This document shows positions 10,640 to 22,136 of a stretch of 64,000 nucleotides of DNA, piece after piece (positions within the stretch are counted from its first letter, which is position 1; each line of letters begins with the position of its first letter). The DNA lies in the NCBI GenBank assembly GCA_011799875.1, contig CM022303.1, forward strand, positions 62,143,202-62,207,201, given 5' to 3'. Position numbers and translations under genes: made by a program. This DNA comes from Thinopyrum elongatum (lineage: Eukaryota; Streptophyta; Magnoliopsida; Poales; Poaceae). Under the pieces are notes generated by a model. It did not search any database. It saw only the letters and a list, made by a program, of their open reading frames with translations, and had not been told where the DNA came from.

Positions 10640-12319
10640 CTCCCATGTGGACAAATAGGGCAACCTGCGACTACACTAGAACAGGTACATAGCTACATCT
10701 GACCAGATTATTATTTTTCCTTTTTCATTACTACCACTTTATTCTACGTATCTGCAAATTATGTTCTAACTTCTGAACTCTCAACCAGTTCATCTGTCCA
10801 TGTACAAAAAACATATAATCTATTAATTCTCTCTCTACCCTTTACATGCTACCCATTTATCGATTTTCTATTCATTGTTTTCGGTTATATAACCGTGTGA
10901 TATAGCAATTCGAACAATAATATATATTTATTTAAGCTACAAACTTAACAATTTTGTTTGAGTACTATCTTTTTATTTGAACCTCAATGACCTTTGATGT
11001 AAATATACGTAGCGTAGTACTTTCATGGTGTTTTAGGCGATACTACTTTCAAGTGATATTCAGTGAGTATGAGACATATATGTATCTTATCTACCGTGTC
11101 ATTTTTGTATATTTTTCACACGGTGCTGGATGTTAATTTTTTTCGTAGATAATACTACAATATCTCAAGATGTCCTTCAGGAATTCCGCAGCAATGCGCG
11201 GGGAATTGTCTAGTTAGATCTAGAACATGCGATTGCGATCCGGCATCCGGCGCCCTTTGTGAATTGCTATGCAATTGCCACGATCTTTGTGATCAATCTG
11301 ATGGAGAAGCGAACGTGCATGCTTGAGAAACCTGAATTCTGTTGCTTTGTTCGTCGCCGCCTTCCTCTTGGAACCGGAGATGAAGCCGCCGTCATATTAA
11401 TCAAGGGGGTGTATCGCAAAGACGCAATGACTTAGAGCATGTTCGGATCCCCTCCACTCCTTCGAATCCTTAACTCCGCTCCCTGCTCCTAGATTGTTGG
11501 CTCCGCCCCCAAAATTGGGAGTAGTTATCACGTTCGTCAACTAACTCTACTCCCTACACGGCGGGGTGTGAGGTACAGGTAGTTGCTGTGCCCTAGCGAG
11601 AAAATTGGATCGAGCGAACAGGTAGGTTTTGCGCGAGAGGCCAGGGAGTGGCACGCGGAGCTCGGTTTCAGCGACTGCCAAATTAAACTGCAGTCTGCTC
11701 CGCTCTTTTGACTCGATCGCGCAACACGATCACGTGTATTAAGTTATCTAGGCCTACTACGGACAACGTCGTACTTGGCTAGTTGGCATGGCTTAAACAA
11801 TGTCAGGTACGTACGGGCAAATCTGTAAACGGAACATCGCTAACCAAATAATTAACTAACTCACATAACTGCTCTACCATTATCTTCCTCCTCACTACGT
11901 ACGTAGGTTGGTCAGTAAATACAATACAGCATCATGATCACGTACATTAGGTTATCTACTCGTACTAGGTACAACGTCGTACTTGCTGTCAAAAAAAAAT
12001 AGAGACGACGTCGTACTTGGGATAGCTTATACAATGTCTTACTACAGACATTGTGTAACGACAGCCTTTGCATTTTGTCTCCTATCAACAATAATTGAAC
12101 TTTCTTTTGAGGCGAACATGTGAGATGTAGTCTGTCAAGTCAAACTAATGCATTCCTCCAAAAAAAAAAAGTCACACTAATGCAGGTGCAAATATATATT
12201 TGCAAATATGATTCATCCAGCTATCACAATTAAACAATTTTCGTCAAGCGTGTAAACTGATGAAGATCTCGCCACTACTACCGATATGGCCTTCGTAGTC
12301 GGAGCAACAAAGACGGGTT
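10640..12319. other. About 1.7 kb of AT-rich DNA without a recognisable gene
   Basis: No frame longer than 60 codons appears. An imperfect direct repeat with the core ACAACGTCGTACTTG occurs near 11764 and 11968, each copy preceded by GATCACGTRYATTARGTTATC. A block near 11440-11640 begins GAGCATGTTCGGATCC and ends with GAACAGG-type sequence, as in some grass MITEs. I could not define matching ends or a target duplication. Confidence 0.45.
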
Positions 12320-12324
12320 CGATA

Positions 12325-12907
12325 TGTTAGGTCATATGGATGATCTCAGGATCATCAAGCTCAAGGATTGAACCACAAACATAAATAAAAGGAGCAATCA
12401 CACCTCATAAAGATATAGGCATCATCTTGATGGTTTTGTAGTGACTGGATATGTCACATAGGGCTTCATGGTGAAGCCCTTGCTCTTCTCCTTCTTCCAT
12501 AACCTTCTGGTGCTGCTGGAGCTTGTAGAAGGTGATTGTATAAGCTCTTCCCAGTACTCCAGTGCTGGGCTTGATCAGTGACCCTTATCCTTGAGAAAGA
12601 GAAGAGAGAATGAAGTGTGTATGTGTGTCTTAGTGTAGCAGCAACAGTTAGCCACACACCAGCCGTAGCTGCTTCTTCTCTTCTCTCTTTATTCATAATT
12701 GTTGCACTGTGCACTGGGGGGGCCACACCATGAGTTGGCTGATGAGCTGCCCCTGATCAGGGCAGCTCATCAGAGTAGGTAGGTACTGTAGCACCGCCCT
12801 ACTGTTTGTCATTGTAGCTCTTCAGATATTTTCTTTCACTTAAGCTTAATCTTTAACATTAAAACATAATGGCTACAGTTTAGTCTTTAAGATCATAATA
12901 TCCTACA
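12325..12907 (-). repeat. 3' LTR of element K
   Basis: The LTR begins TGTTAGGTCATATGG and ends ATATCCTACA on the plus strand, so it reads TGTAGG...CCTAACA on the coding strand. It contains a 35-base palindrome at 12739-12773. The open frame at 12466-12726 is LTR sequence and recurs in the other LTR. Confidence 0.9.
12739..12773. other. Perfect palindrome with 14-bp arms in the K LTR
   Basis: CTGATGAGCTGCCC, a 7-base spacer CTGATCA and GGGCAGCTCATCAG form a perfect hairpin. The second LTR keeps it at 19325-19359 with one changed base at the outer end. It could be a structural signal in the LTR or the transcript. Its function is unknown. Confidence 0.8.
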
Positions 12908-15855
12908 TTCTCCCCCTTGATCGTAAGGCTAAACTTATAAGCCCACTTCTTAATAAAATGGCACACGAGACAAAAGGATTGCAACGGTCCGTTAGTACCG
13001 TAGAACCCAGTTACTACAATATACCACCTCATCTCGAAATGGAACTTCTTTAACTTTAGGAGCTCCATAAACTTAATACTTATTTGGAAAACTTATGAGC
13101 TCATTCCTTTGTTGGAACTTATACAGAGCCAATAAGATACAAAGGTCAATTAAGTACCATTGAACTAATTGACCACAGTACATCATTCCATCGAAGGAAC
13201 AAACCCCCTGAAGGTTTGTGGGGAGATGGGGTTGCAATGGTCCCAAGAGTGCATTTTCTCTTCATATATTCTTGTGCATATCCTTATGCACGCGCCTTTG
13301 AAAAGATGAGAAATATGTTTTGTTTCCAGAATCATAAATTTGTCCCTTAATAATAGGCTGCCATTTAATCTTTATGCCGGCAACATTATAAGGCAAGCCA
13401 CTTTAAATATGATACTTAACTTTAATATCTTTAGCATAACACTTAATCATCAAGACATTAACCTTATGCAATGCTCAACACTTATGCCTTAGATTTAATA
13501 CTTATTTGTTGAGCCCTAAAACTTAATTCATCAAGGCCTTGAACATGTTCGATTCTGAAATTAATCTTTCACGATGTCTTAGGTCTGACAGTTACCTATA
13601 GACACGTTACTCGAATAATCTGCACTCTTACATAATGTGTTCCGGGATAAATTTCTTAAGAAGACTCCGTATTCTTAAATTTATATGGATCAGGGACATG
13701 AATCCATATCTTAAAGGGTTAGGGATTTAAGAGCATGCCACAATTTTAGTTTGCATCCTTGACGATGCCTTAAGAAAATTGGGTAAAGCCATTCCACAAT
13801 ATGGCTCCCCCGCAAGGGTGAAACTTTTGTGGATAAAACTTTCGTAAATTCACACCTTGCCAAAACCTTAGCGGTCCACAACTTGGTGGTCACCACATAT
13901 ATTTAAACATGAGCATGCAATCCCTTAGTGTGATATACATCACACATCATTACTTTAGTGCTTATGCCAACAAGGCAAAACTTTTCTTAATAATTTTCCA
14001 GGGGTCCAGTCCTGGACTTTTGTCTGTCAGTTATCCCGGTATCAAAACTTAAAGGGCACATAATAACTTAAACATTAGTGATGTCATAAGAAAAACTTAT
14101 CACCCTTGAGGGAGTGAACATAAATCTTTAGAATGAATTTAATACTCCCCTTTATGGACCAATCTTAGTGAACCTTTAAAATATTAAGAACATCACTAAG
14201 ATTAATTTAGTACCCCGAGGAAAAACCTCAGGTCTTATGCAATATCCCTATTGCTTATGATCAATACAATATTGACCAATCATAAATTCCGCATTAAGAT
14301 TATTTCTTATTGAGCTTTGCACCACTGATCATCATAATTAATTCTCTGTTATATAGAAGGAAAAACTTTATGAAATTTCCATCTCTAAAATCTTAAAGTT
14401 TGGTGACCATATGTCACCTTTTCATAATTTATTCCCTCAAACTCCCATTTGTATTAAATTTCTTCCAACAAGTCTTTTAGCAAGGCGTGTTGCTTAAACT
14501 TTAATAGGAACTTTTGCCACGGATTACCTTGGTAGCTCCTTTAATAATGTCAACAGTGAAGGTCTTAATTGCCATAAAGCCCTTCTAATTTAACTGCTCT
14601 CCCTTCAGCTTTTCAACATCATACTCTATTTCAGAGTATCATGATTTTCATTATCCTCCTTTGGTGCTTTAGGAGAATCATTATGGAGAGCATAATTAAA
14701 TCCTTTATCTCACTTAGGAGATAAACTTATGTGAAATTTATCACTTCATATGGCATTACTATCAGAGGGAATTAACATTAAAATGGCAGATTTAATTATT
14801 CCTTATCACCATAATCATCATGCACTGAGGTAATAATAATAAATTCAACTTGAATCTCTTCAAGACATAAGAATCATAATATTAACCATAAAAATTCTTA
14901 AAAGTGGGATAAAACATACCTGGAAGTTCAACTGCTCCCCCTCGAAATGTGGACGGAGCTATTGCTCAGCATTTCGATGAACTTCCATAATAAACATTCC
15001 ACCTCTTAGAGAAGCCCATAAAACTGATAACATAAATGACATTATACGAATGGAGGATGAAGTACTTTATTCAGTGCTCATGGAAAACTTCCAATAGCTT
15101 TAACATTAGCCTCCATTCCAACTTTAAAACTTCACCTCAAAACATTCTTGTTCACGAGGCCATAATGATATCATACTTACAGTATCCAATTTTCTTGTGG
15201 ATACAAATTCTTTTGAGCTTGATTCTAATCCACTTTATAGACTTTATTGTAAATGGCATAATAAAGTGAATTTAAAAGCTCCGTAAATTCATCATGTCTC
15301 AAACCTTAAATCTTGAGTATTCTTATGATCAATGTGATCTCATAAAACTTTAAGAAACTTTTCAAGCTATTTCATTAATGCCAGGAATAATCATTTCATG
15401 GCCGAACTAGGGAATTGCTCCCCAGATCCTTACTGGCATACTCCCCATATTCTTTACTGGGTTTTGCCTCCTTAGACGTTAATAAACAAGAAGCCTATTG
15501 GATTATTGTTAATACCTCAATAATCAAAGTTTCTTTAACGGGAGCTTATTAGATTTTCATTATGCACAACCTCATGAAAAATGATATATACATAAACTTA
15601 AATCATTATTTATGGGAAACATTAAATCAGCCGAAAACATTATGGCTAAATTGAAAAACATTAGCAATAGGGGCAAATGTATGATCACAAATTTTAATAG
15701 TGATCATGCAGAACATAATTCCTTATGTAAACATTAATCTTTAGGGAATGACAAATGTATCCAATCAACTTTGGTCAGAATGAATTCACGTGCCACAACT
15801 TATCTCAAAATAACATTAAGTCTCCAATCAAAGTTTCCCTTTGGTACCACCTTAA

Positions 15856-16125
15856 TTGGAGACAATTTAGTCGAAAGACAACTTAATGATCATGATAATG
15901 ATCATAGAAGCTTATAGCTTCAAGAATTAACTGATCTGGGAATTGATTAAATGTCTTATGGCTATAATTAAAACTTAATGAATTTATATATTGGAGACAA
16001 TTTAGTCGAAAGACAACTTAATGATCATGATAATGATCATAGAAGCTTATACCTTCAAGAATTAACTGATCTGGTAATTGATTAAATGTCTTATGGCTAT
16101 AATTAAAACTTAATGAATCATGACA
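15856..16125. repeat. 135-bp direct tandem duplication
   Basis: Two adjoining copies begin TTGGAGACAATTTAGTCG at 15856 and 15991. They are nearly identical up to TTAAAACTTAATGAAT. The few differences imply a recent duplication inside element K. Confidence 0.9.
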
Positions 16126-16329
16126 TTAATCAGAGGCAATTAATTGCGGAAGCATGCAAGTTAATTGTAAGCATAAGTTCACAACAACTTAATAATTAAT
16201 TATTTAGTTCATATTCTTTATTCAATTCCCCAAAAGTACTTTAATATTTATGGCCTATTTCAAAAATCCGTCCAAAAGCCTTACGCATGAGAATTCTTTT
16301 CCCAGATCATAAACTTCTTTTGTTGATAT

Positions 16330-16710
16330 GATCCACATCAGCTTTGGCCAGAAGTGTATCATAACAACAAATTTTTGTGATCAAGCATTCATTAATCAGC
16401 TTTGGCCAGAATAATAAATACTAGTCACACATTATAGCCACTTGATATTCAAAGTTCTTTCACCAATCCAGCTCACATCAGCTTTGGCCAGAAGTGAGCA
16501 GGAACAGCAAAAATTTTGTAGTCAGATATTCATCAACCAGCTTTAGCCAGGATGACAAACATCAGCCACACTTAGTTGAAATTATGTCTCTTTAATTTTT
16601 TTTTATTGAACTAGTCCACATCAACTTTGGTCAGAAGTGGACAAGACCAATAAAATTTTGCAGTCATATACCCACCAAACAGCTTTGGCCAGAATTGTAA
16701 ATACAGACCA
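16330..16710. repeat. Degenerate tandem repeat with TCAGCTTTGGCCAGAA motif
   Basis: CACATCARCTTTGGYCAGAAG recurs at about 16334, 16484 and 16616. Each is followed 60-70 bases later by a second AGCTTTRGCCAGRAT motif. The compound unit is about 130-150 bp with roughly three copies. A further single motif lies near 15765. Confidence 0.75.
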
Positions 16711-17599
16711 CACTTAATTAATCAGAGACATTTAATAAAATAGCCTCATGAATTATGTATGGCTTAAGGACAAAAAAAATTCTTTAGTGGGCAATAAATT
16801 ATGACAATCCATGGTTTTATTAGAACGTACCCATGAAAAGTCAGTATTAGGTATTCTTATGCCCACAAATTTAGTCATAATTAAGATCAAAAGGCCACTT
16901 AGTTTTCTTAAATAAATCAATCATTGATTGAATTTTGGGGAACATCATTAACATAAAGGCCTCATTCAAAGAATGAAACATTATTTGAGCAACAAACCTT
17001 AATTATCTTAGGGCTATTTAATAGATAGCATAATTGCTCACAAAGAGCATAAAAGCCCAAAAACTTAATTTTAATTGCTCAAAACATTATTTAATTGGGG
17101 CCACATTAAAATTAAGACCTTAAAGTTCTCTAATAAGAAATTGGTTAGAGAAGCACGTCATAAATTTTAAATAGAATAGCATTATTTTAAGATCAAGACA
17201 TGATAAAATGCCTTGAAACAATTAATTATATCATGGCTATCTTAGAAAACATTAGAGATAATATAATATCATAATAATCATTAGATATGGCATAATGATA
17301 TAGTAATAATTATCATGATCATAAAATGCCATAAAGAAAAAATGACTAAACATAATTAATTTACAGCATAAATAATTTAAACATAACATGACATGATATA
17401 TTAAAACGTAACAGACATTAAATATCTAAAGGATTAAATTGCTGAGGACAACATAATAATTTTTGCATCAAATTTAGCCCTAAAAAAAGTTTACCGAATT
17501 ATACAAAATTCAGTCATTACTAAGAAAAGTGTTAAAACATTTTCCTAAATTATTTATCCCCAGAACAGGAATTGTCTTTAGCACAAGAAGATTGCTTCT

Positions 17600-18170
17600 G
17601 TGCTGAACCAGAGACCAAATCTAGCCCAGCCAAGAGCTCCCTTTATCTCCCCCTGGTCACGGCCCAGCTGCCGCTGCTGCTGGCCCAAACAAAAGAGCCA
17701 GCCAGCGCCGGCCTCTTCTCCCCTCCCGAACCCTAGCCTTTCCTCTCCTCCTCTGCTTCTTCACCCGCAACGGCAGACGCGCACGAGAGAGAGCGAGCGG
17801 CGGCGAGGCCAACCACAGCGGAGGAAAAGGACGGCGCCGGTGAGCTCCTCTCGCCGAGGTCCCATGCAGCTTCAGCCTGCGCGAGGATCCGTCGAGCGGG
17901 TCTTGCCGGCGTCCCATATGACGCAGCAGCGTGCGCGCGCAGGCGTCCCTGTGACGGCGACGACGTACAGCGCTGGATCCAGCATGGCGGCGCCTCTCCC
18001 TCAACGGCAAACACGCGAGGCGGGCAGCAGCAGCCACCGGCTGGTGCAGTGTGGTGTAGGACGCTCGGGCGCGAGCCCAGACGCGCTTGCCAACTTCAAG
18101 TGGTGGCTCCGGCGCCGCTGCACGGCGACGGCAACCTCCTTCGCCCTTTAGGTAATTATCCACTGCCATT
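17600..18170. other. GC-rich, gene-like island inside element K
   Basis: In contrast to the AT-rich surroundings this block is strongly GC-rich. Read on the plus strand it looks like a grass 5' leader and first exon: pyrimidine-rich CCTAGCCTTTCCTCTCCTCC, then GC-rich sequence to about 18150. AT-rich DNA with several AGGGTTT motifs follows (18190-18590). Long frames exist on both strands (17600-18151 plus, 17657-18169 minus), as expected from low stop density in GC-rich DNA. Neither has a recognisable domain. It may be a captured host gene fragment or the leader of the retroelement. Confidence 0.45.
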
Positions 18171-18910
18171 AGTTCATCAAAGTTTGTGCTAGGGTTTACC
18201 CAATTTGGGGATTTCTTGAATTAGGGTTTCGGCAATTGGGGATTTTCTTTAGGATTTTACTTAGTTTAGTCAATCCCCACTTTAATTAATCTTTAATCGA
18301 AACCTTTTCATCAGTACAGAAGGGAATCAAGTAATCCATCAGCTAGGGTTTCAAATTTGGGAATGACCTTTAGTGTTCATACATAATTAGTTCATCCCCA
18401 TTTGTTTGAAAGCATAAATTGAAACCACAGGCACATGACAGAGGAGAAAATGGGGAATTTCAACTTCTAGGGTTTCCTTAAGTTAGAGATTTCTGCTTAA
18501 ATGCATCAATCCCTTTAATTCATCATCAGAATGAAAACCCCTTAAGCTTTATTAGAGGGAAAAACAGAAGAATTTCTGTTCTAGGGTTCCTATAATTTGG
18601 GGATTTTGCTTAAAGCTTACTTAAACACTTTAACACCCTTTTAGCATCATTAATTAGAACCCTAGAGCCTCACTTTAATCTGTTAGGGCTAGTTCCTTAA
18701 ATGTTTAGGGCTTAAATAAATCAATCCTTAGCATAACATGAAGAACCAAACATAAACATGATATGCTTGCACAGAAGCAAGTAAGGCATATACCTTAACT
18801 TTAGCAACAACATAAACACATGAATATAAATATATGCCCCTGGCAGCAGCAAATCAACATGAAAATGAACATGAGGGGTTCAATCTTGAGCTAGCAGGCT
18901 CTAATGCCAT

Positions 18911-19493
18911 TGTTAGGTCATATGGAAGATCTCAGGATCATCAAGCTCAAGGATTGAACCACAAACATAAATAAAAGGAGCAATCACACCTCATAAAGAT
19001 ATAGGCATCATCTTGATGGTTTTGTAGTGACTGGATATGTCACATAGGGCTTCATGGTGAAGCCGTTGCTCTACTCCTTCTTCCATAACCTTCTGGTGCT
19101 GCTGGAGCTTGTAGAAGGTGATTGTATAAGCTCTTCCCAGTATTCCAGTGCTGGGCTTGATCAGTAGCCCTTATCCTTGAGAGAGAGATGAGAGAATGAA
19201 ATGTGTATGTGTGTCTTAGAGTAGCAGCAGCAGTTAGCCACACACCAGCCGTAGCTGCTTCTTCTCTTCTCTCTTTATTCATAATTGTTGCACTGTGCAC
19301 TGGGGGGCCCACACCATGAGTTGGCTGATGAGCTGCCCCTGATCAGGGCAGCTCATCACAGTAGGAAGGTACTGTAGCACCGCCCTACTATTTGTCATTG
19401 TAGCTGTTCAGATATTTTCTTTCATTTAAGCTTAATCTTTAACATTAAAACATAATGGCTACAGTTTAGTCTTTAAGATCATAATATCCAACA
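18911..19493 (-). repeat. 5' LTR of element K
   Basis: This LTR is colinear with 12325-12907 and of identical length. It lies next to the primer-binding site, so it is the upstream LTR of the minus-strand element. It ends in ATATCCAACA, then the target duplication CGATA. Confidence 0.9.
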
Positions 19494-19498
19494 CGATA

Positions 19499-20176
19499 GA
19501 GCCGACCAGGAAACGATTTACGCAGGCCGTTCCAGCTGAGAGCCGCCTATGAAAGTTTCCCAGACGGCTTCTGTTAAAGACCGCCAGTGGACGTGCATCA
19601 TTGCAGGGGGCTCCAATTGAGAACCACCTGCTTTGACCCATTTAAAGCAGAGGCGGCTCTTGTGTTTGAATTGCCTGCAATTTCCCTCCCAGTCTATATA
19701 TTGCGCCAAGTCTTGGTTTGTAACCCCATCTCTCTCTTCCACATCCCCGCGGTGCCCTCGCTTCTTTAACCCACAACCGTACCTTTGTCGCTGCCGTAGG
19801 AGCCAGAGGAGAGCGGCCAGGACCTCCCAGGCCGGCGATGCTGCCCTCCACAATCAATGCCATATGCGCCCTCCCTCGCGTGTGATGGGTGGATCCATCA
19901 TTGCGGCGAGGACCACCTACTGTCTGCGTCACCGGCTGTTACCGTGTGGACGACATCTCATCGTCGCCTCACCTGCGCCGCTCCTGACTTCGACCTAGTG
20001 CCACCGCCGCTGCTGTGCGTCCTCGTCGATGTTAATGCAAGCGCATCTTACATGTTGTGATACTATTGTCTTATCAAAATCCATTGACCATGTTTAGGAC
20101 CACAAACATCCTTTTATCTTCATGTTCAGGACATAAACCCTCATGTGAAATATGGAGTCTTGCTTCAGTACACCCT
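19499..20176. other. Host sequence right of element K, no recognisable gene
   Basis: The sequence continues that left of 12320. It holds GC-rich inverted words (GAGCCGCCT, GGCGGCTC, GAACCACCTGC) near 19540-19660 that recall CACTA subterminal repeats, and a TATATATTG box-like motif near 19697. Overlapping frames of 60-121 codons on both strands (19518-19998) show no family resemblance. Confidence 0.35.
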
Positions 20177-20193
20177 CCCCCCCCCCCCCCCCC
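20177..20193. repeat. Poly-C tract (17 C)
   Basis: An uninterrupted run of 17 C lies between CCCT and TCAC. Confidence 0.95.
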
Positions 20194-20451
20194 TCACAAA
20201 CCGTATAAAGGTAGTATGGTCATTTGACCATAAGGTATACCCACCTCCGTATGTAGCACGTACAAGCTGTACGTAGACACAAACCAGCGCACACCCCCGT
20301 CCGTCCTGGGCCTGGCCCATTTTTCTTTTCTTTTTTTAACCTTTAAAAAATGGGGCGTGCTACGCGTCCGCCGGCTGATCTTTTTAAAAGATCGGCCGGG
20401 TTGTGAGCCGTCCGATTGGATGCCATGAGCCATCCGATCGTTCCTCTTTAT

Positions 20452-20790
20452 TTTCTGCAACAAGACGCTTGTTGCAAAACTCCGTTGCAACAGAATCTTT
20501 GTTGCAAAAGCATCTCCGGCTTCTTCTATGTACTCCTGCAACATGACCATTGTTGCAAAAATTGCAAAAACATCTCCGGCCTCTTCTCCAGATTCCTGCA
20601 ACAAGATCTTCGTTGCAAAAATTGGAACAACATCTCCGGCCTCATCTCTACATTTCTGCAACAAGACTATTGTTGCAAAAAAACTTCTCTGTAATCCTAC
20701 AACAAGACCCTTGTTGCAAAAATTACAACAACATCTACGACCTCTTTCTGTATTTCTGCAATAAGACCTTTGTTGCGAAAATTTGGCCTG
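20452..20790. repeat. Minisatellite, about 60-bp period, with TGCAACAA..TTGTTGCA hairpins
   Basis: The units contain TGCAACAAGAY, 3-4 bases, then TTGTTGCAAAAATT and CATCTCCGGCCTC. Exact 60-bp spacing is seen at 20535, 20595 and 20655, with shorter and longer units on either side. Each unit has an inverted repeat that could form a small hairpin. Long frames on both strands (for example 20194-20859 minus) follow from the periodicity and are not treated as genes. Confidence 0.85.
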
Positions 20791-21240
20791 AAGCACTTGT
20801 AGTATCATGGCGTGAATTTCATCCAAACCTCGATGGTGAGCGACACACGCATATACCATTTGGGGCCTAGCCTACAACGCTGGAACCTTGAAGTAGGCAT
20901 GCCATGGATCCGGCCAACGAGGCATGTCCTATGCATGAGGCAGCCGACCACCATTGATCTGAATCTTGCCAGACTTGTCCCGTGTAACCGATGAAGCACC
21001 ACAGTATGGAGGAGAGGGGAGATGAGAGAGATGGATGAGGAGCGTGGGCTTACAGGAGAGAGATTGGGGGGAGATGGAAGAAGACAGGATCGACGAAAGG
21101 GAAAACGATTCCAGCGAGATGCTCCGGGAATGGGGAGCGTGGTCGTTGTTGTTAGGATAAGAACGAGCTGGTCCCACAAGACACGCGTCGGAAGCGTGAG
21201 GAGGCGGATGGGCGATGAAACATCAGTCGGTTGAAGCTAA
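20791..21240. other. No recognisable feature
   Basis: Mixed-composition DNA lies between the minisatellite and the tRNA-like relic. Several overlapping frames up to 124 codons occur on the minus strand, without recognisable domains. Confidence 0.4.
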
Positions 21241-21254
21241 TCATTTCCCTTAAA

Positions 21255-21345
21255 AAATAGGTGCGTGAGGTAGGATTCGAACTCCCAACCTCCTGGTTTA
21301 CTTCCACCCACTGTAACCAACTGGCACAACTCACTTGTTGTGCCT
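21255..21345 (-). repeat. tRNA-like relic, possibly a SINE head
   Basis: The minus strand reads GTGAGTTGTGCCAGTTGGTTAC, close to a tRNA D-arm/box A. About 30 bases later comes GGGAGTTCGAATCCTACC, close to the T-arm/box B core GTTCGAATC. GTGAG near the start can pair with CTCAC after the T-arm, as an acceptor stem would. The T-stem pairing is poor and no CCA end or clear anticodon loop is seen, so it is not a functional tRNA. No poly-A tail or target duplication was identified. Confidence 0.4.
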
Positions 21346-21484
21346 AGTTATTTCTTTTATTCATCTTGTTGTGCATCTTCTCAGTCTAGTTTTCTTTTCT
21401 TTCTTTTTTGGTTTTGTTTCGCCTTTTTTTCTTTGTGTTTTTTATTTTTCTTTATTTTTTTTCTCTTTTCTTTCTCATTTGCTT

Positions 21485-21722
21485 AAATTCGTGAACATTT
21501 CCTTTAATTTGTGAACTTTTTTAAAATCCGTGAACTTATATTTTTAAACCATGAAGTTTTTTCAAATGAATGAATGTTTTTCAATTTCGCCAACTTTTAT
21601 CAAATTCATGATTTTTGTGTCAAATTCGTGAACTTTTTTTAATTTCATGAAAAAAATTCAAATTCATGAACTTTTTTCTCAAATTCATGAACTTTTTTGT
21701 CAAATTCATGAACTTTTTTGTG
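21485..21722. repeat. AT-rich array of TTCATGAACTTTTTT-type units
   Basis: Short units of about 20 bp, consensus CAAATTCATGAACTTTTT, repeat with variation. The complementary form (AAAAGTTCACAAATTTGA) appears at 21895-22020 and again at 24880-25140. The satellite at 22137-24110 is therefore flanked by opposite-orientation arrays. Confidence 0.8.
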
Positions 21723-21894
21723 CAAGTGATCAGCTTGCCCCATGTTATTGACGTCCCTGCCACGCGCGCGCTGGTCGCTACATGTGGCAGAAATTTTCCA
21801 ACACCAACACAAAAAACCAAAAAATTTGTTTTTTCGGTTTGGTCTTCGGTTTGTCGGTTTTTATGCCCACCCCTAGCTCCAAAGATGAAAAAGG

Positions 21895-22040
21895 TTTTAG
21901 AAATTGAAAAATATTCATTGATTTGAAAAAAAGTTCACAAATTTGACAAAAATAATCATGAAATTGAAAAAAGTTCATCGATTTGAAAAAAGTTCACAAA
22001 TTAAATACATTTGTCACAAATTAAATACATTTGTCACAGG
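21895..22040. repeat. AT-rich array in reverse orientation (AAAAGTTCACAAATTTG)
   Basis: Units complementary to those at 21485-21722, with a short ACAAATTAAATACATTTGTC duplication at about 22005-22035. Confidence 0.75.
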
Positions 22041-22136
22041 ATAAGTCCATTGTCGCGCACGGAAATAGGGAAAAATTAAAATAACTGTTTTAATTACACG
22101 TTTAAATTATGATATTAAATACTTTTTTCCGTCAAA

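Larger units (their letters stand above)
12908..17590 (-). other. AT-rich interior of element K, no coding frames
   Basis: Nearly 4.7 kb is dominated by CTTAA, CATAA and ATTAA words with frequent stops in all frames. The longest frames (60-77 codons) match nothing I know. It contains a 135-bp tandem duplication and a group of TCAGCTTTGGCCAGAA repeats. It may be a filler region, as in large retrotransposon derivatives, or a heavily mutated former coding region. Confidence 0.6.
12325..19493 (-). mobile_element. Complete Copia-like LTR retrotransposon, non-autonomous (element K)
   Basis: Two 583-bp LTRs (12325-12907, 18911-19493) bound about 6.0 kb. The target duplication CGATA lies at 12320-12324 and 19494-19498. 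On the minus strand the left-hand features are inverted: a primer-binding site TGGCATTAGAGCC (18897-18909, close to the initiator Met-tRNA complement TGGTATCAGAGCC) adjoins the 18911 LTR. A purine tract CAAGGGGGAGAA (12908-12919) adjoins the other LTR. Transcription therefore runs right to left. By eye the LTRs differ at about 18 sites (about 3%), so the insertion is fairly recent. The AT-rich interior has no gag, integrase or reverse transcriptase frame that I recognise. It must have used proteins of another element. The Copia assignment rests only on the PBS and LTR style. Confidence 0.9.

Noticed and set aside
11440..11640. GAGCATGTTCGGATCC ... GAACAGG as a MITE
   Set aside because: The two ends pair poorly and no target duplication could be defined.
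12272..12324. CACTACTACCGATATGG as a possible CACTA transposon end
   Set aside because: No matching TAGTAGTG end, 3-bp duplication or clear subterminal array was found on the other side, apart from vague GAGCCGCC words at 19540-19660.
17657..18169. 170-codon minus-strand frame in the GC-rich island
   Set aside because: Arg/Ala-rich composition and an equally long plus-strand frame point to composition, not coding. Kept only as an island of interest.
20194..20859. 221-codon minus-strand ORF rich in LLQ, CC and AGD repeats
   Set aside because: It is the translation of the 60-bp minisatellite and its flanks. Frames are open on both strands because the unit length is a multiple of three.
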